DNA of 64,000 nt from Microbacteriaceae bacterium (GCA_027491295.1 JAIXWK010000002.1:122032-186031); one strand, 5' to 3'; shown: positions 44,946 through 54,594, counted from the first letter of the stretch. The notes: generated from the letters alone by a model not told the origin. Numbers and translations: made by a program.

Positions 44946-45036
44946 GTTTTCTCCAGACGTAACTCAAGGTAAAACCTAGCGGTTGAGAAAAAAGTTCCCG
45001 CGGTGCCTAACCGATGATGCTCTGTTATCGAGGTTG

Positions 45037-46317
45037 CTACTCGGTCTCGGTGGCAGGACCGGTAGAAGCATGTGCTGCCGCAATCGCTCGCTTACCTCCT
45101 GGCAGCAAGACTGCCATTGTGGCAATGACCACAGTTGCTGCACCGGTCACAATCAACAAAAGCTCAACCGAGACCACATCGGCCAAAGGACCCAGTACCG
45201 CCATGCCAATCGGCATCGCCAAGGACATCACAATGCCAACAAAACCAAATACTCGACCCTGGCGCTCTGGCTCGACTGTTTCCTGAAGCAGAGTGAAAGC
45301 CGAGGTTGAGAAGGCTGGAACCGTCAAACCGATCAGGAAGAACAGTGCATAAAACACGATCAGGTTTGTTGTGAATCCCATCGCAATAGCCATAACACCA
45401 AAAGCAATTGAGGTTCCAATAATCGTCGATAGGCGATCCAGCTTCGATGCCAACACCGCAATCAGGGCACCTCCCAGCACCATGCCAACGCCGAACGACA
45501 GTTCAAGCACGGTCAGCATCCAGACCTCATCACCGAAGGTTCTAACCAACATCAATGGAGAGAGGTTTGAAGGAGCAACAATCAATAGGAAAACGATTGC
45601 GAAGATAACCAAGACCCAACGAACCAGGTCGTGAGTGAAGGTGTACTGGATGCCGTCTTTGAGATCTGCGAAGTAGGAAGGCTTATCGAGACTTGCTGCG
45701 CGAGCCAAGGTTGGAACCTTCACAGTTGCCAGTAGCGCAACGCCGATCACGGCAGTTACAACGTCAATAAACAAGATGCCGGTCAGTGACATGGTCGCGT
45801 AAACACCTGCGGCAGCAACGGGAGCAAGAATCGTAAGTGATGACTGCACGCTGCTGTTGATGCCGTTCACGCGCATCAACTGATCACCTGGAACTAGCTG
45901 TGGCAAAAGTGCTGAAACTGCAGGCATCTGAACACCAGCACCGATAGACCTAACTGCCATAACAACAAAGATCAACCACAAATCATCAACACCCGAGAGC
46001 ATCAAAAGCGCAAGGCCCAGGGTCGCAAGTGCAATGGCTGCGTCAGAGAAAATGATCATCAACTTGCGATTTACCCGATCTGCCCAAACTCCCCCAAAAA
46101 TCGACACAATCGCCTGCGGCAAGAAGCCAAACACAGCCGCGAGAGCAAGGACCACGCCCGACTTAGTTGTCAAAGTCAGGTGCCAAAGAATTGCGTACTG
46201 CACCAACATCGAACCAAACATGGTGACGGTCTGCCCCACCAAAAAGACCGATACCCGCTTCTTCCAACCCTCAAATGAGACGGTGATGGCGGATGCAGCG
46301 TCTTGGGTTTGTGACAT
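45037..46317 (-). CDS. MFS transporter, drug-efflux type
   Basis: 426 residues with 12 predicted helices. Landmarks are VSVFLVGQTVTMFGSMLVQYAILWHLT at the N-terminus and the loop-2 signature GVWADRVNRKLMI. This fits the MFS_3/enterobactin- or macrolide-exporter group. It probably exports a small molecule by proton antiport. It lies 91 bp upstream of the MMPL gene, so the two may be one export operon. Substrate is not inferable. Confidence 0.87.
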   Translation of the reverse strand: MSQTQDAASAITVSFEGWKKRVSVFLVGQTVTMFGSMLVQYAILWHLTLTTKSGVVLALAAVFGFLPQAIVSIFGGVWADRVNRKLMIIFSDAAIALATLGLALLMLSGVDDLWLIFVVMAVRSIGAGVQMPAVSALLPQLVPGDQLMRVNGINSSVQSSLTILAPVAAAGVYATMSLTGILFIDVVTAVIGVALLATVKVPTLARAASLDKPSYFADLKDGIQYTFTHDLVRWVLVIFAIVFLLIVAPSNLSPLMLVRTFGDEVWMLTVLELSFGVGMVLGGALIAVLASKLDRLSTIIGTSIAFGVMAIAMGFTTNLIVFYALFFLIGLTVPAFSTSAFTLLQETVEPERQGRVFGFVGIVMSLAMPIGMAVLGPLADVVSVELLLIVTGAATVVIATMAVLLPGGKRAIAAAHASTGPATETE

Positions 46318-46386
46318 GGGTTCCTTATGTTTTACAGCCTTGGTGAAACAAGGCTTAGGTAGAAAAGCCTAATCTTCCAAGAAGTA

Positions 46387-46414
46387 AAAACCCACTCCCG
46401 AAGGAGTGGGTTTT
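46387..46414. terminator. Bidirectional intrinsic terminator
   Basis: AAAACCCACTCC-CGAA-GGAGTGGGTTTT is a perfect 12-bp stem with a tetraloop, ending in a T-run on both strands. It serves the membrane-protein gene ending at 46447 on the minus strand. Confidence 0.9.
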
Positions 46415-46446
46415 CGTTGCTACTTTGAACTTAGAGCCCGTCAGCT

Positions 46447-46884
46447 TTACCTCTTAGCCTTAGGCATTGAGAACCACAGCGCAATCACACACAGCGGGAA
46501 AAGGATGTAACTCCCGATTTCGCCCGGTGGGGTCGATGCGATCTCAACCGGCTTGATTAGCCCCACAAGAATTCGACCGCCCCAATCCAAGGTCTGGAAT
46601 AACAGAGCCAGCGGCACCAGGTGACGCTGCTTGAAAATGATTACCCACATCAGCCCAGCTAGTAGTAGCTGAGAGAAGCCCCACTGACCAAACATGGCGA
46701 TGATGTTGTTGCCACCTTCTACCTCGACATCCATACCGGCGATGCTGCCAGCACCTCCGTCGGGAAGGAAGATGTGGGCCAGGCTACGACCGGTTGCGAC
46801 AGTAGTGAGCACAACTAGGAAAAGAAATGAGAGGCGACTGCCGCGATATTCGTTTGCGTCTGAGTGACGATTGAAAATTTTCAT
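46447..46884 (-). CDS. Small four-helix membrane protein, unknown
   Basis: 145 residues with hydrophobic segments at about 18-36, 62-82, 89-108 and 122-140. It lacks recognisable motifs; the pattern (RSLAHIFLPDGGAGSIAGM, then LLFQTLDWGGRILVG) is unlike transporters I know. The ATG lies 6 nt after TAGATT (minus strand 46896-46891), so it is probably leaderless and singly transcribed, ending at the terminator at 46387. Confidence 0.7.
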   Translation of the reverse strand: MKIFNRHSDANEYRGSRLSFLFLVVLTTVATGRSLAHIFLPDGGAGSIAGMDVEVEGGNNIIAMFGQWGFSQLLLAGLMWVIIFKQRHLVPLALLFQTLDWGGRILVGLIKPVEIASTPPGEIGSYILFPLCVIALWFSMPKAKR

Positions 46885-46890
46885 TTCAAT

Positions 46891-46896
46891 AATCTA
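46891..46896 (-). promoter_or_regulatory. -10 of the four-helix membrane protein gene (leaderless)
   Basis: TAGATT on the minus strand, a 6-nt spacer and then the ATG at 46884. Confidence 0.55.
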
Positions 46897-46946
46897 GAGG
46901 ATTTTGAACACTAAACAAGCGGTTATCCGTATATTTTACGAATTAG

Positions 46947-47390
46947 TTACTCATGCTCCACGGGAAACCGGTCTCGATCGGTGCTTACAGATTCATAGCC
47001 ATGGGGTAGTGGCACGCCAGCGCTGTCCAAGCCCACAAAGACAATGCGCTCCACGGTCAAAATATTCTTCTTGGTAACCATGTTGCGAACCTCTGCTCGC
47101 ATCGTGATTGAAGTGGTGCCAAATTTCGTTGGAACCAGGCCCATTTCAATTAGGTCACCCTCGATTGCAGAGGCAATGAAGTTGATCTCGGACATGAACT
47201 TTGTCACGACTCGGCGATTGCCCAATTGCAAGATTGCGTGAATAGTGGCTTCCTCATCAATCCAACGCAAGAGACTTCCGCCAAAAAGAGTTCCATTGGC
47301 ATTCAGGTCCTCGGGGCGCACCCATTTGCGCGTGGTGAATTCGATTTCTGACAAAGCTGGGATCCATTCAAAAAGCGGGCAGTTCCCCAA
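46947..47390 (-). CDS. Acyl-CoA thioesterase, hotdog fold (YciA-like)
   Basis: 147 residues. The family pattern is clear: NANGTLFGGSLLRWIDEEATIHAI with the catalytic Asp/Glu region, then KFMSEINFIASAIEGDLIEM. Such enzymes hydrolyse acyl-CoAs to free acids and CoA. The start is a TTG at 47390, 8 nt after a possible TATTCT -10; a later start before IEFTTRKWVRP is possible. Acyl preference is unknown. Confidence 0.85.
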   Translation of the reverse strand: MGNCPLFEWIPALSEIEFTTRKWVRPEDLNANGTLFGGSLLRWIDEEATIHAILQLGNRRVVTKFMSEINFIASAIEGDLIEMGLVPTKFGTTSITMRAEVRNMVTKKNILTVERIVFVGLDSAGVPLPHGYESVSTDRDRFPVEHE

Positions 47391-47454
47391 GTTTATTTAG
47401 AATAAAACACCCGCGGGGGTTCACTTTTTGCCGATGCATGTCTTTTAGAAAGTA

Positions 47455-47482
47455 AAAACCCACCCGTGGAGGGGTGGGTTTT
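47455..47482 (-). terminator. Terminator after tRNA-Tyr
   Basis: AAAACCCACCC and GGGTGGGTTTT form an 11-bp stem around GTGGAG, with T-runs on both sides. It begins 3 bp beyond the tRNA-Tyr 3' end. It closely resembles the one at 46387. Confidence 0.88.
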
Positions 47483-47484
47483 CG

Positions 47485-47566
47485 TGGCTAGTGAGGGATT
47501 CGAACCCCCGAAGGCTGAGCCAGCTGATTTACAGTCAGTTCCCTTTGGCCACTTGGGTAACTAGCC
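47485..47566 (-). tRNA. trnY: tRNA-Tyr (anticodon GTA)
   Basis: On the minus strand GGCTAGT pairs with ACTAGCC, discriminator A. The anticodon arm has ACTGTAAAT with GTA in the loop. The 82-nt length reflects the long variable arm of class II tRNAs (GGCTCAGCC). No encoded CCA. Confidence 0.95.
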
Positions 47567-47634
47567 AGATGCGTTTTTTATCACGCGATGCAAAAGAATA
47601 GCCCATTTTTCCTGCTCTAACTAGCGGCAAAGAT

Positions 47635-47648
47635 TGTAAAGCTTTACA
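47635..47648. promoter_or_regulatory. Operator of the LacI-family gene (autoregulation)
   Basis: TGTAAAGCTTTACA is a perfect 14-bp palindrome. It overlaps the likely -10 TACAGT at 47645-47650, which is 8 nt before the ATG at 47659. Its arms equal those of operator O3 near the alpha-glucosidase gene. Confidence 0.75.
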
Positions 47649-47658
47649 GTTTCTACTT

Positions 47659-48687
47659 ATGGTCGGAATTATCGAGGTCGCAGAGCGCGCAGGTGTCTCA
47701 ACTGCAACTGTCTCTAGAGCGCTAAATGGCAAAAGCCACGTCTCAGCTCGCGCACGCGAGAAAGTGCTCAAAGCCGCGCAGGAACTGGGCTATGTGGCAT
47801 CATCCTCTGCCTACACCCTGGCCACCGGTCGCTCCAAGAACATCGGCGTTGTGATGCCATACATTGACCGTTGGTTTTTCTCCGCGGTATTGGATGGAGC
47901 TGTAAACGCTCTGGTGAACCGTGGCTACGATGTAACGCTTTACAGTCTCTCGGGTGGACCTGCTTCCCGTAAGCGAGTTTTTGAGGATTTAGTGCTGCGC
48001 AAGCGCGTCGATGGCGTGCTAACGGTTGCCGTGAAGCTCTCTGAATCCGAGCTCAAGCGACTGAGCGAACTGCGAAAGCCGATCGTTGGTATTGGTGGTC
48101 CAATTCCTGGGGCCCGTTCAATCTCGATTGATGATGAGGGTGCTGGTCGCCTTGCAACCCAGCACTTGATTTCCCTTGGTCACCGAAAGGTGGGCATGAT
48201 CTCCGGAACACCTGCCACCGAGATGGACTTCCACCAGCCATACCTTCGTCGCACCGGCTACCAAGAAGCACTGCTTGATGCGAATCTAGACTTTGACCCG
48301 CAGTGGGTTGCTGAGGCTGACTTCACCGTTAGCGGTGGCTATGTTGCAGCCAAGCAAATGCTTGGGGATCCAAGAAATGCGCCTACCGCTATCTACTGTG
48401 CATCTGACGAGATGGGCTTTGGTGCAATCCAGGCAGCTCGCGACCTAGGTCTAAGGGTTCCCCAGGACATCAGCGTTATCGCGATGGATGGACACCCGAT
48501 GGGTGAGTTCTATGGACTTTCCACCATCGACCAGCAAACCAATGCTCAGGGAGCTAGAGGTGCTGACATGTTGGTGGATATCCTGGAGGCCAGTGATGAC
48601 AAGCTACTAAACAACGTTGAGCAGCTCACCACCTGGCCTATTGATTTGGTGGTGCGTTCTTCAACGGCGAGACAAGCCACTAGCTAG
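47659..48687 (+). CDS. LacI-family transcriptional regulator, likely alpha-glucoside regulator
   Basis: 342 residues. The N-terminal helix-turn-helix is complete ([25 protein letters not shown]), followed by the hinge ([22 protein letters not shown]) and a periplasmic-binding-protein-like sugar-sensing domain ([53 protein letters not shown]). Its own promoter and the malE/alpha-glucosidase region carry TGTAA-N4-TTACA sites, so it is the best candidate controller of that system. The ligand is unknown. Confidence 0.92.
   Translation: MVGIIEVAERAGVSTATVSRALNGKSHVSARAREKVLKAAQELGYVASSSAYTLATGRSKNIGVVMPYIDRWFFSAVLDGAVNALVNRGYDVTLYSLSGGPASRKRVFEDLVLRKRVDGVLTVAVKLSESELKRLSELRKPIVGIGGPIPGARSISIDDEGAGRLATQHLISLGHRKVGMISGTPATEMDFHQPYLRRTGYQEALLDANLDFDPQWVAEADFTVSGGYVAAKQMLGDPRNAPTAIYCASDEMGFGAIQAARDLGLRVPQDISVIAMDGHPMGEFYGLSTIDQQTNAQGARGADMLVDILEASDDKLLNNVEQLTTWPIDLVVRSSTARQATS
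47931..47944. promoter_or_regulatory. Intragenic LacI-type operator match
   Basis: TGTAACGCTTTACA inside the LacI-family coding region has perfect TGTAA/TTACA arms. It could act as a secondary operator for looping or roadblock with the promoter operator about 296 bp upstream, or be chance. Confidence 0.4.
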
Positions 48688-48690
48688 AAT
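48685..48690 (+). promoter_or_regulatory. -10 of the YajQ-family gene (leaderless)
   Basis: TAGAAT, 7-nt spacer, ATG at 48698. Its first bases form the LacI gene's stop codon region. Confidence 0.55.
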
Positions 48691-48697
48691 TTGCCTC

Positions 48698-49186
48698 ATG
48701 GCTGATTCCTCATTTGACGTAGTTTCTAAAGTTGACCACCAAGAGGCGGACAACGCCCTAAACCAAGCTTCCAAGGAAGTCGAGCAGCGCTACGACTTCA
48801 AGGGCACCGACGCCTCCATTGAGTGGAGCGGCGAAAAGGTAATGATCAAGGCCAACTCGCAAGACCGCGCTCTTGCGGTGCTGGATGTATTTGAGACCAA
48901 GCTGATCAAGCGCGGCATCTCACTCAAGTCTTTAGATTCTGGAGAGCCATACCCGTCGGGTAAAGAGTTCCGCATCGAGTGCAGCCTGAAAAACGGTATT
49001 GACCAAGAGAACGCAAAAAAGATTTCCAAGATCATTCGCGATCAGGGACCTAAGAGCGTAAAGGCTCAGATCCAGGGCGATGAGCTACGTGTTAGCTCGA
49101 AGTCAAGAGATGACCTGCAGGACACCATGTCGCTACTTCGTGGATCAGACCTTGAGGTTGACCTTCAGTTCACTAACTTCCGTTAG
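48698..49186 (+). CDS. YajQ-family nucleotide-binding protein
   Basis: 162 residues from the ATG at 48698 ([24 protein letters not shown]), the conserved start; a longer frame from 48617 runs into the LacI gene. The YajQ pattern is strong: [62 protein letters not shown]. Members bind nucleotides, and in some bacteria cyclic-di-GMP. Function here is unknown. It overlaps manA by 4 bp, tail to tail. Confidence 0.93.
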   Translation: MADSSFDVVSKVDHQEADNALNQASKEVEQRYDFKGTDASIEWSGEKVMIKANSQDRALAVLDVFETKLIKRGISLKSLDSGEPYPSGKEFRIECSLKNGIDQENAKKISKIIRDQGPKSVKAQIQGDELRVSSKSRDDLQDTMSLLRGSDLEVDLQFTNFR

Positions 49187-50262
49187 CCAAGCGCGATAAA
49201 GCCGGTTCCGTTACCGGTGACCGAGAACAATCTGGCATCCGCCATAAATGCTGCTTTGCCGCGGCCAATAGTTAGCGTCTCGTCTTTACTGGTTGAGATG
49301 GTTAGCTCCCCCTGGGTGCAGACCACAATGCCGGTGTTTGGAAGATCAAGGTCCATCAGCATCACGCTGGAACTTGGCTCTACCCGATAGACCTTGAAGT
49401 CCTCTGCCGCAGTTGGATACTCCCAAATGCCCTGGCTTAGTTTTTTGACCGCAATCTTTGGCTCGGCCAATTCGCTGTAGTCCAAGACTCTAAGTAGCTC
49501 CCGAACATCCACGGTTTTTGAAGTCAATCCCCCGCGCAGCACGTTATCGCTACTGGCCATCACCTCAACACCCAAACCCTCAAGGTAGGCGTGGATGTTG
49601 CCGGCCGGAAGATACAAACCCTCACCTGGTGAAAGCGCTACTAAATTCATGAATACCGAGACCAAGATCCCTAAGTCCTGACCGTAAAGCTGGAACAGCT
49701 GCTCGATAAGGCGATCGCGCTTGCGACCAAGCACCGCTGCATTGGCAACCAGCGTGAGGATTAGCTCCGGATCGGATTCATACACCCACTGCATGGCCGC
49801 CTGATAACCGCCAAGGGCAAACACTTCTGCAAGCGGGGTAAAGCCTGCGTTGGATTTTGCTAGCTCCTCAAGATCGCCCTGCATTTCAGCAACTGGCCTA
49901 AAGCCACACAGTGCGCGGAAGTCAGTGATTGCAACGATCAGCTCAGGCTTGTGATTGGCATCTGAGTAGGAGGGGTGGTGGTTTAGAAACTGTCGTTCCG
50001 CTAGTTCCTTAGTTGGATGCGCCTGAATAGATAGCGGATTTGCGGCGGCCAAGAACTTCACCAGGTAACCGAGTTGTCCATAGCGATCTGCGAGATTCCC
50101 ACCGGTTGAATCTAAGACTTTTGCAGGTGCAGTTGGATGGGTGCCGAACCACTGCTCCGCAATTGGATACTCGGGCTCTTCTATCCCCAGCAGATCAGAG
50201 AGCAGTGGACTTGATCCCCAGGCATAGTTCATTGGGTTATTGCCAATTGCATAAAGGGTCAT
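49183..50262 (-). CDS. manA: Mannose-6-phosphate isomerase, class I
   Basis: 359 residues. Zinc-site and active-site segments are present: [40 protein letters not shown] and [33 protein letters not shown]. It interconverts mannose 6-phosphate and fructose 6-phosphate, feeding mannose to glycolysis or GDP-mannose synthesis. It is 3 bp downstream of the MFS gene, probably co-transcribed with it. Confidence 0.95.
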   Translation of the reverse strand: MTLYAIGNNPMNYAWGSSPLLSDLLGIEEPEYPIAEQWFGTHPTAPAKVLDSTGGNLADRYGQLGYLVKFLAAANPLSIQAHPTKELAERQFLNHHPSYSDANHKPELIVAITDFRALCGFRPVAEMQGDLEELAKSNAGFTPLAEVFALGGYQAAMQWVYESDPELILTLVANAAVLGRKRDRLIEQLFQLYGQDLGILVSVFMNLVALSPGEGLYLPAGNIHAYLEGLGVEVMASSDNVLRGGLTSKTVDVRELLRVLDYSELAEPKIAVKKLSQGIWEYPTAAEDFKVYRVEPSSSVMLMDLDLPNTGIVVCTQGELTISTSKDETLTIGRGKAAFMADARLFSVTGNGTGFIALG

Positions 50263-50265
50263 CGA

Positions 50266-51537
50266 TTACCTGCGCTCTTCCTCTATGACAATCACAGGCA
50301 TCGGCGAGGTTGGCGGAGAAACAGAGCCAAGCTCTGTTTGCTTGGCCCGCTGGGCAAACTGATGGGCGATGAGTCCTGAGGCGATGGCCATGGTAATCGG
50401 GAAGAAGAATGCGAGGGACAGACCTACACCCTCCGCTAGAGCACCCATGAGAGTTTTTGCCATCACCGACATGATCGAGCTCATCAGCGAAAGCCTGGAC
50501 ACCGCCCACGCCGTCGAAACTCCTGGGATGTGACCGGCGGCAGATATGAAGGTCGGGGCTCCCGTAGCAAGACCCAGGCCGGCAAGAAACCACAGCAGCA
50601 TGGTGGCAACAAGAGCTAGGGTGCTGGAGGTGTCAGCCAATAGCGGTGCAAAGATTGCAGCTAGCGCTAGGACTCCAGCCGCCAAAAAAGCACCGCGGGA
50701 TGCGATTAGATTCGGGTGGTACTTCTCCGCCAGCCTGGTCATCGAGAGGCGCCCGATAATCATGCCGATCATAAATGTGGCAAACGGTAGCGACCTAAGC
50801 GCTAATTCAACGTTCAAAATATCTCTGGCAAAAACAGCTGCCCAGTCGATGACGGCGACCTCTGGAAAGACGATGCCGATAAGTCCTAGGGACAACCAAA
50901 CCAGTTGGACCGGGATGTGGAAGAACTTGCGCTTTACGACCCCGGCACGCTCTTCTAGGTGACCGTCTTCGGTTGGGGATAGCAGCCAGCGCAATGCGAA
51001 CTCAAAGACAATCACGTTCAAAACTGCAACGATGAGCAGGTACTGCTCGAGATCCAAGAACAGAGTCGACAGGCCACCGGTCATCGCCGCTGCCACCGCA
51101 CCTATGCTCCAGCCGGCGTGGAAGCGAGCAATTACGTTTTTCTTGATCTGCTTCTGCAGCAGCACCGAGTGAGAGTTGACGGATACACCGAGGATCGAGA
51201 TGAAGAAGTTGAAACCAATGTTTAGGAAGAACCAGATAAAAGGGTTGGAAGTCAGTCCCAGCAGAACTAAAAATATCGCACTTAGGTAGTTACCGTATCG
51301 AATAAGGGTCCTCGGGCCAAAGCGCATAATCAAACGCGAAACAAAAAACAGCGGGACAATCGAGCCCACCACGCCAAACCCAATGATGGTTCCCCAGGTT
51401 GCGAACGAAACACCTAAGCGGTCGATGAATTCCGGAACCCAGGCCACCGAGCTCAGTGCGATGTGACCGGTGAAGGCAAAGGTGATAAGCATCGCAATTT
51501 GTGCCTTGCGAAGTCGCTTACCGGAAAGCTTTTCCAA
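50266..51537 (-). CDS. MFS transporter, FucP/YbjJ-like
   Basis: 423 residues with 12 helices. The start MEKLSGKRLRKAQIAMLITFAFTGHIALSSVAWVPEFIDRLG, with PLFFVSRLIMRFGPRTLIRYG in the loop-2 region, resembles the YbjJ/FucP-type MFS group. The start codon is TTG, straight after the FprA stop. Sugar or metabolite transport is plausible because manA follows, but the substrate is not inferable. Confidence 0.82.
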   Translation of the reverse strand: MEKLSGKRLRKAQIAMLITFAFTGHIALSSVAWVPEFIDRLGVSFATWGTIIGFGVVGSIVPLFFVSRLIMRFGPRTLIRYGNYLSAIFLVLLGLTSNPFIWFFLNIGFNFFISILGVSVNSHSVLLQKQIKKNVIARFHAGWSIGAVAAAMTGGLSTLFLDLEQYLLIVAVLNVIVFEFALRWLLSPTEDGHLEERAGVVKRKFFHIPVQLVWLSLGLIGIVFPEVAVIDWAAVFARDILNVELALRSLPFATFMIGMIIGRLSMTRLAEKYHPNLIASRGAFLAAGVLALAAIFAPLLADTSSTLALVATMLLWFLAGLGLATGAPTFISAAGHIPGVSTAWAVSRLSLMSSIMSVMAKTLMGALAEGVGLSLAFFFPITMAIASGLIAHQFAQRAKQTELGSVSPPTSPMPVIVIEEERR

Positions 51538-52893
51538 CTACTTGGAGCCTTCAATAATCGAGGAGATTTCCTCGCGATCAAACAGCTTCTTGCGCTCGCG
51601 CCCGTCCTGAGCACCAAGGGCAAGCTCCTTGGCATCAAGGGTTAGCCAGTCTTTCCACTCTAGGTACTTCACGCCGCGAGCATCCAGGGTTGCCAAAATC
51701 TCAGCCTCGGCAGGCTTACCCGGCTGCCACCACATTGCTCTATCTGCAATGACGTGCGAGATGGTCTCAATGGCATCCGCCTTAGTGTGACCAATTAGTC
51801 CCACCGGGCCACGTTTAATCCAACCGGTGCAGTAAACACCTGGGATCTGTTGACCTTCGCCGTCTAGTACTCGGCCCTCGTTGTTTTGAATCACGCCGTA
51901 CTTAGAGTCAAAAGGAATCTCAACGACCGGTGTCCCAAAGTAACCAACCGCTCGGTAAACCGCCTGAATCGGGAAGGTTTCAAACTCATCAATTGGAGTT
52001 ACGTTTCCAGTGCCATCCAACTTGGTGCGCTGAACCCTGAGGCCAACAACCTTGCCGTCTTCGCCTAGAACCTCAACCGGGGCAGAGAAGAAGTGCAGGT
52101 GCAACCTGCGGTCCTCAGAAGCCTGTGGGTTCGCTCGCAAATCTTCCAGGGTCTTCACCATCACGCGAACCTGGTTGTTGCTGTCGATAGCTGCCTGAGA
52201 TCCGTCGTCGTATTGGAAGTCCTCGTCGTAAACGATCGACTGCACGCCTTCGATGTGAAGTGCCTCGCGAAGTTCTAGCGGGCTGAACTTCACCTGAGCT
52301 GGTCCGCGTCTTCCAAAGACATGGACATCGGTCACCGGAGATGCCTTGAGGCCTTCGTAGACGTGATCTGGGATGTCGGTGGAAAGCAGGTCATCCGGAC
52401 GCTTGATCAGCATTCGAGCGACGTCGAGTGCGACGTTACCGTTTCCGATAACCGCAATCTGCTTGGCATCTAGTGGCCAGGAGCGAGGGAAGTCGGGGTG
52501 TGCGTCATACCAGTTCACAAAGTCAGCAGCGCCGTAGGAACCATCAAGCTCAACACCTGGGATTTTTAGGTCGGCATCTTGAATAGCGCCGGTGGCAAAG
52601 ATCACTGCGTTGTAGTGCTGTTTTAGGTCAGCGAGAGTGATGTCGGTGCCGTACTTTACATTTCCGAAAAAGCGAATGTCTCCTCGGTCCAGCACCTCAT
52701 AGAGAGCACGAATGATGCCCTTGATTCTTGGGTGGTCAGGAGCAACTCCGTAACGAACCAAACCGTAGGGGGCTGGCAATAGGTCAAATAGGTCGATTGA
52801 GACCTCAAAGTCACGCTCTGCCTTGAGGATTAGGTCCGATGCGTAAATGCCGGCCGGTCCCGCCCCGATTACCGCCAAACGTAGTTTTGCCAA
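51538..52893 (-). CDS. fprA: Ferredoxin-NADP reductase, FprA-type
   Basis: 451 residues, homologous to adrenodoxin reductase. Two Rossmann motifs are present: FAD site VIGAGPAGIYASDLILK (residues 7-23) and NADP site VIGNGNVALDVARML. Also VRYGVAPDHPRIKGI and VYCTGWIKRGPVGLIGHTKADA. It passes electrons between NADPH and ferredoxin, and could supply the P450 at 34624. It lies 10 bp downstream of the prenyl synthase, in the menG-led operon. Confidence 0.94.
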   Translation of the reverse strand: MAKLRLAVIGAGPAGIYASDLILKAERDFEVSIDLFDLLPAPYGLVRYGVAPDHPRIKGIIRALYEVLDRGDIRFFGNVKYGTDITLADLKQHYNAVIFATGAIQDADLKIPGVELDGSYGAADFVNWYDAHPDFPRSWPLDAKQIAVIGNGNVALDVARMLIKRPDDLLSTDIPDHVYEGLKASPVTDVHVFGRRGPAQVKFSPLELREALHIEGVQSIVYDEDFQYDDGSQAAIDSNNQVRVMVKTLEDLRANPQASEDRRLHLHFFSAPVEVLGEDGKVVGLRVQRTKLDGTGNVTPIDEFETFPIQAVYRAVGYFGTPVVEIPFDSKYGVIQNNEGRVLDGEGQQIPGVYCTGWIKRGPVGLIGHTKADAIETISHVIADRAMWWQPGKPAEAEILATLDARGVKYLEWKDWLTLDAKELALGAQDGRERKKLFDREEISSIIEGSK

Positions 52894-52903
52894 TTACTTT
52901 CCT

Positions 52904-53902
52904 CTAACCTTGCCGATCAACAACTGCGTCGGCAAATGCAATCAATGCCGACTTCACGCTCGAAGCTGGAAGTGGACCTAGGGCAGCCTTGGCCCGATCC
53001 GCCCAGCCATTGGTAATGCTTAGTGACTCAGCCATTACCTTGTGAGAGCGCAATTTACTCAACACGTCTTTTAGGTCTGCTTCTTCCAAGCCGCCCGAGA
53101 TTTTTGCCAACAGTGCTTGGGAATCTGCATCCTGGTGGTTAGCCAAAAGCAATACCGGCAGGGTTGGGACTCCAGCCAACAGGTCAGTTCCGGCAACCTT
53201 GCCGGACTGGTCCTTGGTGCTTTGAATATCGATGATGTCGTCAATTAGCTGGAAGGCGACTCCAATGCTCTCGCCGAACTGCTTGAGCGGCTCTTGGTAT
53301 TCAGCAGGTGCACCAGATACCAAAGCACCGATTTGTGCGGAGAGCGCAATTAGCGAACCGGTCTTATCGCGCAATACCTCGTAGTAGTGCTCGATGATGT
53401 CCTGACCATCCTGCGGTCCGATGGTTTCGTGCAGCTGACCAAGCACCAATTGCTCAAAGACCTTGGCTTGAAGCTTTAGCGAGTCATCACCCAAACCAGA
53501 GACGATGTTGGATGCCCTGGCAAATAAAAGGTCACCGGTGAGGATTGCAACGTTGTTGCCCCAAACCATGTGAGCGGTGTCAACACCTCTGCGCTTTGAG
53601 GCCTGGTCCATAACGTCATCGTGATACAGCGTTGCCAGGTGAGTGATCTCCATCACTACCGCAGCATCCAGCACCTCCTCCTCATTGGGGTCACCAAGGT
53701 GTGAGGTCAAGAGCGTGAGCACAGGACGCAGTCGCTTGCCGCCGGCGGCAGAAAGGTGGCTGGACATCTCATTTACCAGTGACTCGGTGTGGGAGGTTGC
53801 CTCTGCGATGCGCTTTTCGACGATTGCCATGCGGGTCTCTAGGTCGGCAATCAGGGCTTTATCGGAAACCAATCTGAGCTGGCTCGGTAGTGAAACCTTC
53901 AT
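52904..53902 (-). CDS. Polyprenyl diphosphate synthase (menaquinone side chain)
   Basis: 332 residues. The two Asp-rich motifs are present: HDDVMDQASKRRG (first DDxxD) and LIDDIIDIQ (second). Chain-length region precedes them. It condenses isopentenyl diphosphate into a long prenyl chain, most likely the menaquinone tail since it is coupled to menG by an ATGA overlap. Final chain length cannot be read safely. Confidence 0.93.
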   Translation of the reverse strand: MKVSLPSQLRLVSDKALIADLETRMAIVEKRIAEATSHTESLVNEMSSHLSAAGGKRLRPVLTLLTSHLGDPNEEEVLDAAVVMEITHLATLYHDDVMDQASKRRGVDTAHMVWGNNVAILTGDLLFARASNIVSGLGDDSLKLQAKVFEQLVLGQLHETIGPQDGQDIIEHYYEVLRDKTGSLIALSAQIGALVSGAPAEYQEPLKQFGESIGVAFQLIDDIIDIQSTKDQSGKVAGTDLLAGVPTLPVLLLANHQDADSQALLAKISGGLEEADLKDVLSKLRSHKVMAESLSITNGWADRAKAALGPLPASSVKSALIAFADAVVDRQG

Positions 53903-54588
53903 CGCTTCACCGCCTTGTGAATTGCAACAATGCCGAGCGAGAGGTTCTTGAAACCAACCTCGCTAAAGCCAACATTTGCAATGTCCTGAGCCAACTGCTT
54001 CTGCTTAGGCCAAGCCTGAATGGAGTCGGAGAGGTAGTCGTAAGCCTCTGGGCTCTTGGAGAAAAGACCGGAGATCTTCGGCAGGATGTTCTTGAGGTAA
54101 AAGCGGTAAAAAGCTCCAAACGGCCCTGACACGTGAGAGAACTCGCAGACAACCAAGCGTCCGCCAGGCTTTAGCACTCGCAAGAATTCACCCAATGCGA
54201 CCTTGTGGTCCTGGACATTGCGCAATCCAAAGCTCATGGTCACGACATCAAACTCGGCGTCTTGGAAGGGAAGCTTCATCGCGTCTGCAAAAACAAACTC
54301 CAGCTTTGGATGCTTCTTTTTTCCAACCTCGAGCATCCCCTTGGAGAAATCGGCTGCGACGACGCGAACGCCTTCCGATAGAAATGCCATTGAGCTGGTG
54401 CCGGTGCCGGCTGCGATATCCAAAACCTGTTCGCCAGATTTGGCATTTACTGCCTTGGCAACCTTTCCGCGCCAAAGGCGGGATTGCCCAAAGGAAAGTA
54501 GGTCATTGGTTTTGTCGTAAGAATCTGCGACCGAATCAAACATCGCCGATACGGCTTGCGGTTGTTTGGATAGGTCAGCCTTGCTCAC
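53899..54588 (-). CDS. menG: Demethylmenaquinone methyltransferase
   Basis: 229 residues. The UbiE/MenG family pattern is clear: VAEMFDSVADSYDKTNDLLSFGQSRLWR-like opening, the SAM motif VLDIAAGTGTSSM and MSFGLRNVQDHKVALGEFLRVLKPGG. It methylates demethylmenaquinone in the last step of the pathway. The GTG start at 54588 follows TAGACT-N6, so it is probably leaderless. It begins the menG-prenyl synthase-fprA-MFS-manA run. Confidence 0.95.
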   Translation of the reverse strand: MSKADLSKQPQAVSAMFDSVADSYDKTNDLLSFGQSRLWRGKVAKAVNAKSGEQVLDIAAGTGTSSMAFLSEGVRVVAADFSKGMLEVGKKKHPKLEFVFADAMKLPFQDAEFDVVTMSFGLRNVQDHKVALGEFLRVLKPGGRLVVCEFSHVSGPFGAFYRFYLKNILPKISGLFSKSPEAYDYLSDSIQAWPKQKQLAQDIANVGFSEVGFKNLSLGIVAIHKAVKR

Positions 54589-54594
54589 CCGTAG

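Noticed and set aside
42843-46317. MMPL and MFS genes as part of a biosynthetic cluster
   Set aside because: No biosynthetic enzymes adjoin them; neighbours are sugar metabolism and housekeeping genes.
48617-48697. Longer start for the YajQ-family gene
   Set aside because: It lies inside the LacI coding region; [11 protein letters not shown] is the conserved family start.
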